NCBI RefSeq assembly: GCF_904849725.1
Contig: NC_058522.1
Coordinates: 437,501,529-437,565,528, forward strand
DNA from: Hordeum vulgare subsp. vulgare
Taxonomy: Eukaryota; Streptophyta; Magnoliopsida; Poales; Poaceae
Reading direction: 5' to 3'
DNA: 64,000 nucleotides
Below the pieces are notes generated by a model, which was given only the letters and a program-made list of their open reading frames with translations, was not told the DNA's origin and made no database searches. This document shows, in pieces, positions 1-10,289 of this stretch; position 1 is the stretch's first letter, and the number at the start of each line of letters is the position of its first letter. Both the position numbers and the translations under genes were made by a program.

Positions 1-3000
1 TTTAGAGTAGTGGTTTCTATTTTTGCATGTAGGATTCCGTAGCTAGTTTTCGATACCGTGTTTAGGACATATTCCCGCATATACGTGTGGCGTTGTTTTT
101 AGTTTGCAACCCCACATGTTATATATGTTTTTGGGGTAGAAAAATCCATAAAATTTAACTGTGCATTTAGTTTTAGCTTTTGAGCAAGTTAGTGACATGA
201 TATTTTGCCATGTTGCCCTTTTGTTTATTTTGTGGGATTTAACCCGCGCACGATATGTAGGAGTTGTCAACTAGAGAGTTGCTCTTGGATGTTTAGACTA
301 GCCCCTGGTAATTTTGGTTGCAATAGAAATCCATGTTTAGGTGTGGTTTGCTTGTTCTCAACTTGCTAGAAAATAGTGCTGATTTGGAGATGCTGAAATA
401 TTTCTAAGTCTAAAATCTTTTATATTTTGTTGCTGTCTTGTCATGAGTTTATCTGGCGATCTTTAGCTCTTTTGAGGTTGGTGCAATGGAGTTAGTTGTA
501 GACTTTAGGATTATCTAGCATGCTGTCAATTTTCATGCCATTTGGATTCCTGTAGCTTAGGGTTTTGCTGCTGTCAATATGCCTTCAGATCGAAAAATGC
601 ACTTTCATAAACTGCGGTTTTCACTAAGTCTGAAACTGTGTGTGAGAAGCCATTTTGTGACTTCTTTTCCTAGTGATCCATGCTTCCATGCTAGATGTTA
701 TTAGTTGTATGTTGTAGTGCATCTTGCCCTCTACCGCCTCATGCCTTGGTTGAGCATATTGGATTTGTGTAGAAGGTAGTTGTGGGGTGTAGAAAATGCT
801 ATGTGGCTGATTTTGGCAGATTGTAGTGATTTCTTGTTTAGCTCGTAGTTGTTGAACCGTTGCTCCGTTTTGATCGTGTCCTATATGAAACTTGCTTAGA
901 ATCTCGTGTAGTTTTATATTATCTTGCTGGTTGTATGTTTTGAAATGCTTGTGACCGTCTTCGCACACATATTGCATCCATGCCATCATATCTTGCGGTG
1001 TTCGTATCTTTTGAACCGTAGCTCCATTGGAGATGTTCTCTATGTGTAAATTGCTTGTAACGACGCGTAGAATCACGTGAACCTTTTTGTTTTGCTGTTT
1101 CACAAACATTTAAACGTGTTAGTACAAATCTGGACAGAATTGTAATTTAACATGTGAGGTCGTTTCAGAGGTGCTATATGTCATTTCTGACCTCATTTAA
1201 AATGCCTAGACAGGTAGATTAATTACGCTTCACCTCTTGCCATGTTTAACCAACAATTAATATTGCCGTGTACCTAACCGGGATAGAATTAAATAACTCG
1301 TATGTGGAGTTTCGTCAATATGCAACTCGTTGCATATTGAACTTCACTTAATGTGTAGTGTTTGATTGTGTGAATTGCCATGCCATGTCCTGCATGTATT
1401 CAACCGTTCATGCATCATATGTGTTGTGCATCGTGTGGTGAATATCGTGTGTTGATGCTTGTTTCCGGTTTCCTTCGTCTCGATAGAGTTCCGCAAGCGT
1501 GTCGGAAAGTGAGGACCCGTTCGACTACGTCGGTTCATCTGCTTCAGAGAGTCATTCTTCTTCCAAGCGGGATCTTAGGCAAGATGACCATTTCCCCAAA
1601 GACCATTACTATCATTGTCATGCTAGTTTTATCGCTTCTATCGATTATGTCTCGTTACCTACCACCTGTTAAATATCAGCATCTCAATAATGCCATGAAA
1701 ACCTTCAACCTATTCACCACCTAGCAAACCACTGATTGGCTATGTTATCGCTTGCTTTACCATGTGTTAGCATTGCTAGTTGCAGGTGCAGTTGCTTCCA
1801 TGTGATAACATGGGTTCCTTGTTATATCACCATATTAAATGCTATTTAATTAATGCACCTATATACTTGGTAAAAGGTGGAAGGCTTGGCCTTTCTAGCC
1901 TAGTGTTTTGTTCCACCTTGCCCCCCTAGTTTCGACTACGAGTGTTATGTTCCATAATTGACCACTCCTAACACGATCGGGGTTGTTATGGGGACCCCCT
2001 TGATAATTTGTTTTAGATTGAAGATGGTCTGGCAAGGCCCAACATTGGTACTATATTTGCCCAACATAATAATTTTGTTAATACTGAAAGCATAGGGCGT
2101 CATGAACCCAAGGAGTAATTCTACATAATACAGGGAGGGCCAGTGCTGATGGTGTTGGTCCAAAACAGAGCATTGTGCGGTGCCAACCCAGGGCAACTTG
2201 GGAGATTTCTATCAGGCCACCGTACGCGTAGCTTATCCGCCGTGTCCTGAGAACGAGATACACGGCTCCTATCGGGATCGTCGACACGCCGGGCGGCCTT
2301 GCTGGATTAGTTTTACCTTTGACGAATGTCTTGTGCATCGGGATTCCGGTGATGCTTTGGTAATCTCAGAGTTGAGGTTTTCCATTAAGGAGTCCGACGA
2401 GATTGCGAGTTTCGTGATCGAGGATTTCTATGCGGCTTGTGGTAGATTAGTTGGAGCACCCCTGCAGGGTTAAATCTTTCGGAAAGCCGTGCCCGCGGTT
2501 ATGTGGCAACGTGGAAACTTTGTTTAACACTCGTTATAGATAACTTGAAGTTAACTTAATTAAAATATGCCAACTGAGTGCGTAACCGTGACTGTCTCTT
2601 TCGTGAGTTCCTTCTCCGATCGAGGACACGGTGGGGTTATGTCTGACGTAGGTAGGTGTTCACGATCGTTCATTTCGTCATCAGTAGTTCACGTCCGTTA
2701 TGCGTAGATCATCCCCCTCTTATTATTGTACTCGTAAGTTAGCCACCTCATATAATGCTTAGTCGCTTGCTGCAGCCTCACCACTTAACCACACCTCACC
2801 CATTAAGCTTTGCTAGTCTTGATACCTTTGGAAATGAGATTGCTGAGTCCCATGTGGCTCACAGATTACTACAATACCAGTTGCAGGTACAGGTAAAGGT
2901 TATTTGACGCGAGCGCGTTGATTTTTCATTTGTAGTTGCTTCTTCTTCCTCTTCTTCATCGATCTAGGATGGGTTCCAGGCCGGCAGCCTGTGATAGCAA

Positions 3001-3253
3001 GGATGGACGTCGTTCTTCTTTTATCGTTTGTTTTCGTCCGTAGTCGGACCTTGCTCTTCTTTATGATGATTATGTATTGTACTGATGTGACTCTGATGTA
3101 GCTTGTGGCGAGTGTAAGCCAATTCCATATACTCTTCTCTTCAGTACATGTACTTGTAACGATATACATTCTTGCGAAACGACGAGATGCGCTTCTATCC
3201 CTGACGAGGCCCTCGTGCCAAATTAAGGATAGGATCGCATTTTGGGCATTACA
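1..3253 (+). mobile_element. Long LTR, Tekay-like, cut by the left window edge
   Basis: The stretch reads as one long LTR ending in GGGCATTACA at 3253. No primer-binding site follows that end, so this is the right LTR of an element or a solo LTR, in plus orientation. A block at 2457-2510 (CACCCCTGCAGGG followed by a CCGTG..CGCGG dyad) matches a block in the 4-kb LTRs of the chromovirus-like element at 30084-42379, which is why I place it near the Tekay lineage. Small open frames inside are not conserved in any way I can see. The left end lies outside the window. The bases after it (TGATA) would be the right target duplication if the left one matches. Confidence 0.7.
2457..2510 (+). other. LTR block shared with element C1
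   Basis: CACCCCTGCAGGG, then a TTCGGAAAGCC or TTCGAATAGCC segment and a dyad CCGTG..CGCGG or CCGTG..CACGG. It is also present at 33322-33375 and 42012-42066. The surrounding LTR sequence is otherwise hard to align by eye. Confidence 0.6.
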
Positions 3254-3374
3254 TGATAAGACAACTATTAGTAGCGTTCTTGCAAACCCGCGCTACTAGT
3301 AATCTATTTTTCATTTTTTTTATTTTTAGTGTATTTATACGCCGTTATATAAATTTTGATACAGTACCAATTAA

Positions 3375-3592
3375 GAGGTTGTTATATCATTATGTTCATG
3401 ATGAATTATTATATCATTGTGAGGACGAAACATGGATTTTATTTATCCAAATGAATCAAAAGTGATCAAAGGTTGAATTAGTAGGACGACGATCCTACTA
3501 ATTCAACTTTTGGTCACTTTTGATCCATCCACATGAATCTAATCCGCTTTCTTCCCCCAATGATATAATAACCAATCATGATCCTAATAACA
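3375..3592. repeat. Large inverted repeat (hairpin)
   Basis: The inner arms 3455-3486 and 3493-3524 are complementary at 30 of 32 positions around a 6-nt centre (CGACGA). Weaker complementarity continues outward: TTATTATATCATTG on the left matches CAATGATATAATAA on the right, giving arms of roughly 100 bp. It may be a small foldback or MITE-like insertion inside the CACTA element, or the source of a long hairpin RNA. No target duplication is clear. Confidence 0.75.
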
Positions 3593-3863
3593 AATCATCA
3601 TGATAATCATGATCAACATCATCATCATATTAATATAAAAACCCTTGCATCATATCATCACCAACAACACTATAGCTAATAATCATCATAGTCATTACCA
3701 CAAACATTATTTAATCATCATTTTCGTCAATGAGACATCCTATAACAAGTTGGTCACTAGTCATAATCACAACTCCTGCTCCTCATCATCATCAACTCTA
3801 ACACATTGTAGCACATAATAACACATTGTACATAGTACCTACTCCTTTCTCATCGGACATACT

Positions 3864-5072
3864 CTACCCTCTCTTAGGTACAATATCATAAAACAAGATA
3901 GGCCCTGACTCTCCATTATGGAGAATGGAGATCATCCTGTCTCCAATTCTTGGCCTACACACAATGTTGCTTCCAAGTAGCTCTCTACGATTGACCATAC
4001 ATTTTTGCAATCTTTGATTGTCATGACTTCATTGGTTTTAGAAATCCGGTATGGACAGGAGTGATGTGTAGGCTGACCTGGCAGTGCTGGCCCTAAGCTC
4101 ATAGCAACAACGGGACCTCTCGAAAACATCAGATAAGGCACACAATCCTTCGGGATTTTCTGTTGAAAAACATAGTAGTAACTTTGTACTTAGCAATGTA
4201 GTTTAGTTTTAGAAGAATTTATGCAAAAGATGCACGGATGTCGTAATAGTAGAAAATCTTACTATGCAATCTCCATGATTGTTACCGTTGTTCACCACGT
4301 GCACTAGTGGCATGTATTGACCATAATGTGGAGGAGTTTGATAATAGCTATTGTAATTCTCAAGATAATTAATAAATGCGAAAAGATGATTTTTCTCCTT
4401 ATAAGTTAATTCTGCTTCATCATTGTAGTAGTAGGTTCTGTCTACCATATTCCATACATTTTTTGAAGAATGAAAATAAGTTGTCAATGGAAATAAGTTG
4501 TCAACTATTTTTATATAAACAATATAAATTACTTAATAAATATGGTTGAGAAACTCACATAATGGTAGAACTAGAGGCGTCTGCACATCGATCCAGATGT
4601 CGATATTATCTTCAATTTCATCTTCCGGACGAATATCAAAGGTGATAAGCATATTAGGCTCAAATGCATAAGCCTTGCATAGTGCTTGCCAATTTATGCA
4701 TTCAAAATAGGAATAGGTGTATGCATTGTACAACTTTACGGAAAAAGTATAATCATGCTTGGTCCTCAAGTGAACTTCCTTTACCTCCATAGTTTTTTAG
4801 TACTGAAACCAATCTTATCCAAGACATAAATTCTTGCATGGCAGGGGATACACTAGTAGAATAGTAAAAAATAAAAATTATAAGTTGAAGCAAAAGAAGT
4901 CATGCTTAATTACAAAAAAAGACTTCTCGTTGTGACTTACTATATCCACTTCGAAGTTCTCATCCAGCATGATGCTGAAGCGCCTATCACCAACTAGGTG
5001 GGACGTGTCGCACAGGCCGCGCTCGTCTTCGCAGTATTTGCACATAACGAATTCCCTTTCGTCGTCAGACAT
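3864..5072 (-). pseudogene. B3-domain-like gene fragment, 4 exons, broken
   Basis: Four exons can be laid out on the minus strand: 5072-4941, 4852-4559, 4504-4263 and 4159-3864. The donors are GTAAGT, GTGAGT and GTAAGA, the acceptors end in AG, and the phases join (0, 1, 0). Exon 1 starts at an ATG and encodes MSDDEREF and CKYCEDERG. Exon 2 begins CIPCHAR and runs into KEVHLRTKHDYTF, the order expected for the start of a B3 DNA-binding fold. Exon 4 ends with GDRMISILHNGESG, like the end of a second B3 domain. Two lesions break it: one missing A in the A-run near 4790, and a frameshift near 3950. Intron 2 is only 54 bp, so that junction is the least certain. It lies inside a CACTA element, so I read it as a captured gene fragment. 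The B3 assignment rests on motif memory. Confidence 0.55.
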
Positions 5073-5249
5073 TTCCTTCCTAAAACTAATTAACACACAT
5101 ATCACTATTACTCGATATGCAACAGGTTGACTTTAGGTCTGTCGAGTTTTTCCTTCCTAAACTCCCATCTCACGTATATGGTGGGCACTCCCTCTGATAT
5201 TTCGACCGTCGATGATGGTCGCTACTCCTCCTTTCCCTAGTGCATTACA

Positions 5250-5352
5250 AATATCTAGCACAAGGAAAAAAAGGAGAAGCGACCCCCACAGCAACAGTCG
5301 GGATTCTTCCTCTATCTAGCACACAAGGAAAAGAAGGAGAAGCGACCCCCAC
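5250..5352 (+). repeat. Short direct repeat in the CACTA body
   Basis: Two copies of a segment with CTAGCAC, AAGGAAAA and AGGAGAAGCGACCCCCAC, about 62 bp apart. Nothing coding is evident. Confidence 0.6.
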
Positions 5353-5372
5353 GACACCTAAAGTCAACCCGT

Positions 5373-6194
5373 TCCATACATCGAGCAATGACATAGAAAA
5401 AATGCCCTATGTTTTGCCAAAATATCATTGAATTCCCGTTCTGGCAAATCAAAAGCACTCGATATGTCCTACATTGTAGCACAAGCCATGCTAAAATTCA
5501 TGAAAAAAATTCGGCATGACCTTTACTGAAAACAGGACATATCGAGCACCTGAAATTTGCCGGAACGAAAACGAATCAACATTCCGGCAAAACATAGGCC
5601 ACTCGGAGGTACATTGTAAACAAGAACACCAAGACATCCTCTATATTTAGAATGCATCATCATCGACATCAATGACATGGCGACTAGCACTAGCATTTTC
5701 ATCATTGACATTCACAACACATTATCATCTATATCAACAACATGGGGATTTAGCTATTCTCACCTAGAGGTCTTAGGGGGTCGGGGATGGGGACGATTGC
5801 GGGGATGAGGCAGGGGCAAATACTTGATTTATGCATAAACATAATATATTCTATCAACATGTATTTGAGTAGTATTAACAAATATGACATGTTCATTCTA
5901 GCAAATGAGTAAATAGTTTCAGGATCACTAGAAACTATCAACTATGTCTAAAAATAATATACTAAAACCCTAGTAATAATCAAGTTAACTAGAAACTATC
6001 AACTAAACCCTAGAAACTATCCTAAATCAAAGTGTTATATATGAACAGAGGCTTATATCAACTAAAAACTATCAACTATGTCTAAATTTTTACTAATCAG
6101 TTAATCATACTAAATCAAAATCGTTATATATCAACTACAAACTATTAAGTAAATCAAAATGTTGCATATCAACAAGAAAATATCAACTAGCCTA
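5373..6194. other. No gene seen; CACTA body
   Basis: AT-rich anonymous sequence. Two related segments in opposite orientation share a CTCGATATGTCCT / AGGACATATCGAG core at 5458-5470 and 5533-5545, forming a loose inverted repeat. I see no ORF of substance. Confidence 0.5.
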
Positions 6195-6635
6195 AATGTA
6201 GCAGGGAGGAGGGGTCGTGGATGGAGAAGGGAGGAGGGAGAAGGAGGGGCGACTGAAGGAGGGAGAAGGAAGGAGTACGGAGGAGGAAGGCACAGCGAGG
6301 AGGGGCCAGCTGGCGGCGAATGGAGGAGTGGAGGGAGGACGAAGGAGGTGGGGCGGGGAGGAGGGAGGAGGGAGAAGGAGGGGCAACTGAAGGAGGGAGG
6401 ATGATGGCAGAGCGAGGAGGGGCCGGCCGATGGCGAATGGAGGAGTGGAGGGAGGACGGAGGAGGTGGGGCGTGGAGGAGGGAGGAGGGGAGGATTACTG
6501 AGTCCAGGGAGGAGGGGGAGGTGACGGCGGCAGAGGGAGGAGGGGTAGGCGACGGCGGCGGCGAGCGGCAGGGGGCAGAGAGGGAGCGACAGTGTGAGGG
6601 GGGACTAAGGGGGCGGGAGTGAGGAAGAGAGAGGG
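6195..6635 (+). repeat. Purine-rich tandem repeat, period about 117 bp
   Basis: The plus strand is almost all G and A for about 440 bp. A unit with GCGAGGAGGGGCC followed by GGCGAATGGAGGAGTGG recurs about 117 bp later (6295 and 6412 regions). The long proline/serine-rich frames on the minus strand are by-products of this composition. It lies just inside the CACTA terminal region. Confidence 0.75.
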
Positions 6636-6659
6636 AGCACACGAGGTGGATAAGGTGGG

Positions 6660-6926
6660 CATAGCAGCAGCGCGGGTTGGTGCCAAGCGCTACAACTAAG
6701 TAGAATAGCAGCAACGCTGGTTTAGGAAGAGCGCTACTGCTATACCTAGCCTGTCGGGAATGGTGTGGCAATTATAGTAATAGCGCGTTTTATAACTGCC
6801 ACGCTACTGATATGAGTTTATTAATAGCGCTGTTTTTGTACACGCGCTACTGCTAAGTAGCAGCAACACCTCCTTTTAAAAAGCGCCACTGATAAGTTTA
6901 TGTGTATAAGGTTTTCCCTAGTAGTG
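6660..6926 (+). repeat. CACTA subterminal repeats and right terminus
   Basis: Repeated AGCGCTACT / AGTAGCGCT-type motifs on both strands end at CCCTAGTAGTG. Such motifs are the binding sites of CACTA-encoded proteins in known families; here that is inferred from position and sequence style. Confidence 0.65.
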
Positions 6927-8274
6927 TATATATGCCGTCCAGGTTTCCTATATGGATAGTACATGCTAGAAGCTCAACCGCATGTACATGGTTAAGGGGG
7001 ATCAAGTCAGCAACTGAGACTGAAAAGTTCAGAGCTGAGAATAAAAACTATAGAAAGAATGTTAAGTCAAATAGTTGAATGAAATTGTGTTTTTGTTAAT
7101 GATGAGTATCCTAAGTGTGGCACCATCTTTAGTTTCAAATGTGGATATAAATATCATGAAGCCACCAACATAAGGTTAGTATATTTGTCTACGATTGACT
7201 ACGATTGGTGTCATTTATCTATTCTTATGTGATAATTCATATTTTATTCAGATTAGGTTAAATTAAATGAGTCCGCATTTGATTTCTTCGAAATAGAAAA
7301 ATGCCAAGGTTGATAACTGCCCAAGGTAGGTGCTTCCGTGTTTCATGCTAAATATGTGCTTGCATGCTTCATCCTTCATGCTTCAAGTATGTGCTTCTGT
7401 TGGAGACTTGCCTCCATTTGTTTCTTGAGAGGATGGGCCTGGATGAGAAAAATGTGCATTTTGGGTACCTTTTGCTTGAGATTCACAAGAAACATACGGT
7501 GCCCAATTTTGACATATTGCCAAAATATTAATTTTTTGGACCTACAGTTTTGCCATAGTGCCAAAATATTTGATGTAATAATGCTAGATGTTGTGCCTTT
7601 TTTATTCATGGTACAATTAGTTTGAACTGGCCTCGTGTGATAATGTATCACCGCTAGAGTGCACAAACGACGTGTATTTTCATTATACTTTAGTTTTGTT
7701 TATCTTGTGAAATGTATAGTAAAATAATGAATTTTAATGATTGATTTTCATGGTTAGAGGTGGACATGGTTGAGTGTCCACAAGGACCATGAGGGAAGTA
7801 GCATGTGAGGAGTTTAAGATATTTGAGTTAACCACGGCTCTTTTAGTTTGAAGTTTTATCTTTGTTGTGGTCAAAAATTAATGTTAGATTAATATAATGA
7901 AAATATTCTTGCAAACCGATAATTTTTTTTTACAATTTTTACAAATACGAGGTCAAGCATGAAGGTGCAACAGAAGGAGGGGTGGGGATAAGATTTGATA
8001 TCGTTTGGTCTTCTTGCAAGGAGTGAATGGTTACGAAGAAATAACAATTGTCTAGGCTGAAAGAAACGGAGAGAGAATAAGTTTTATATTAATATATGGA
8101 TGAAAATCAAATGTCACCTTGTCCAACACATTTCTGCACTAGGATACTTATTCGATCACTATTTACATGTTTGTCACTCAACAACAATTTTGCATATGAT
8201 GCTAGGAAATTCAAAAATAAGGAAGTGAACATAAGGACATGGAAAACTTAAACTTTGAATGCGATAGAAACTAA
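6927..8274. other. Anonymous AT-rich DNA, no gene seen
   Basis: Both strands contain only short unrelated frames. Frames of about 95 residues at 7338-7666 overlap on opposite strands and show no domain I recognise. Confidence 0.5.
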
Positions 8275-8973
8275 AAATCCAAATAACAAATTAGTTGTTG
8301 TGTCAATCGGTAAGCAGCAAATGTAAGCATCCTTTTAAATAAGATATTAGCTCTCTCGATTCTCGAGGGTGGAAATGCAAGCATCTTTGTAAATAAGATA
8401 TTAGCCATTTTTGTCATGGAAATGCAAGCATCCAAAATTAACAACAATATTTATAAAACTGAAAACAATCTTTCAACCTTGATATAAGAACGAAATGTAA
8501 GTAGCATCACCGATTTTGCTACTTCTTCTCGCGGTGAATCCACTTTAACTATTTCAGAAAAGAAGAGTGAAAGGGTCACATGATATATATACCATTTTGT
8601 ATATATTGCAACGAAATCGTGTTGTGGTGGTCTCAATCGGCTATCATGGTGTGACTTCCTTCTCACCAGGAATCACCCTCGCACGCCGTAGAGGGAGAGG
8701 AGGGGGGGGGGGGCTGACGCCGTGGAGGGAAGGGGAGATAAGGCTGAGATAAAGGTGTGGGCTGAACACCGTGGAGTGCTTTGATTCTAACAACATCAAC
8801 GAAGAGAGCAAGATGGGGGAATGAGATATCAATGTGAGCGTTGTGCCATGCGGTGAGAGAAAGAGAGAGTGAATTGCTTTTTTCAGTAAGATGAAAAGGA
8901 GCATTGCTTTTTAGGGAAATCGATTGTTTTCTATGAGAGAAATGTCTTTATATATTTAAATCCAAATAACAAA
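8275..8973. repeat. About 670-bp segment between exact 16-bp direct repeats
   Basis: AAATCCAAATAACAAA occurs at 8275-8290 and again at 8958-8973. The length suits a target duplication of a non-LTR element or retrogene, but I see neither a poly-A tail nor clear terminal repeats. The segment also contains a run of about 12 G near 8702. Confidence 0.4.
8319..8434 (+). repeat. Short tandem repeat, period about 50 bp
   Basis: Two near-identical copies of a unit with GCAAGCATC and AAATAAGATATTAGC (8319-8352 and 8372-8405), then a partial third copy from 8418. Confidence 0.65.
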
Positions 8974-9004
8974 CTTATTGCGCATGACAGCAAAGGTGTG
9001 TTTC

Positions 9005-9400
9005 TATATATAGTAATGCTATTCATCACACACGGTGTAGAATGAGTTATTCTTTATTCGAGATAATTTTATGATTTTTAATCAATAATTTTTTTGTATA
9101 CAAATAATTACATGCATATTGATTGAGTATATAAAATTTGGCGTAAGAAAACAAAAAATATAGGTCATAAGACCGGAAAAATTACTTTTTATGTATATTT
9201 TACACTACGTTTTTACGTTTGTAACTTTACGTAGCATAAAATATTTTTTACGGCAATATAGTATTTTCTTACGTTCTCTTTTTAGGTATGAAGTAAACAA
9301 AATTTACGGACTATAAAAATACGGTGCATTGATGGGAAAACAGAAGAGGGAGAGGGGGTGCAGAATAATTATTCCTCATCTAAGGTTACAATGTATATAG
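9005..9400. mobile_element. Possible MITE
   Basis: The ends carry loosely complementary sequences. At the left is a segment around GAATGAGTTATTCT, and at the right is GCAGAATAATTATTCCTC, each next to a TATATA-rich edge. The inside is AT-rich and non-coding. The match between ends is imperfect and I could not define a target duplication. Confidence 0.3.
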
Positions 9401-10289
9401 TCACCTTTGCCAATGGCGTTGATGGACTCATGCAAATTTTATTTACTTTTCTGTTATATCTCTTGTTGTAAGTTTTACTTTAAGCTTTGCAGTATGTTAT
9501 ACTAAATGTCGGATCTAGTAAATGTTGGATCTACAATGTAATATTTATGACATGTGATTTATTTTGGTCTTATATGTAGTGTGTGTGCTTTCTATTGATC
9601 GAGGGACTAGCATAGTGAGCACATACTCAAATCTTATTAGGTTCAGTTGTTGCATATTTCCACATTTTTCTTGTTTCATTAATTCACATGTTTTGGCCAA
9701 TGTTAAAAATAAGTATTTAGAATTTGAAAAATTACTCCTTTGAAAAAAATGTTTGTATTTCTAAATAATTTGCTTGCTTTTTCTAAAATTGTTCCTAAGT
9801 TTCATTCTTACCACAAATTTCATGATTAATTGGATTTTTTTATTCTAAGGCAATTATTTAATTCATTAAAAATTGTTCGCAATTCCATTTTTTTGACGTG
9901 ATCAATAGTTGTTCACAATTTTATAACTGTTCACATATTTCAAAAATAGTTCACATTTTCCACCGTTTGTTATTTGTCAGCAATTTTTTACAACTTTTGA
10001 AAATTGTTCAAGCAATTTCAATCGGACGCTACATTTTGTTCTATCTAATTCACGTTGCAAATCCGCCTGTAATGAAAATCAATTGTTCTAGAGTGCTATT
10101 TTCTCGATTTTCTTCTTCGTATCCTTTGCAAGCAAACTAGATGTCACACATCCTCAATGGATTGGCCTAGTCGGGTACCAAAATTGGGATACTCCGTTAA
10201 TTTGACCAAATAAGCAAAAGGGAGGCCTCTAGAACTATATATATCATCCAGTGTGTGACAAACTTATAGCTAGAGGCCTAGTGGGGCGC
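9401..10289. other. AT-rich DNA with degenerate short-period motifs
   Basis: No gene is visible. From about 9830 onward the sequence has repeated AATTGTTC / GTTCACA-type motifs like those in the arrays downstream. Confidence 0.5.

Larger units (their letters stand above)
3254..6926 (+). mobile_element. CACTA transposon, right-hand part
   Basis: The right terminus is CCCTAGTAGTG at 6916-6926, the inverted complement of a CACTACTAGGG start. It is preceded by about 260 bp of degenerate subterminal repeats with AGCGCTACT and its complement. At the left, 3264-3302 contains similar pieces (ATTAGTAGCG, GCGCTACTAGTAA), so the LTR at 1-3253 seems to have inserted into the left subterminal region, and the left terminus is outside the window. 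No transposase ORF is visible. The body carries a B3-like gene fragment on the minus strand. The three bases after the terminus (TAT) are the expected place of the 3-bp target duplication, which cannot be confirmed here. Confidence 0.65.

Noticed and set aside
6187..6771. 194-codon Pro/Ser-rich frame on minus
   Set aside because: It is the complement of a purine-rich tandem repeat; overlapping frames on both strands are equally long, so composition explains it.
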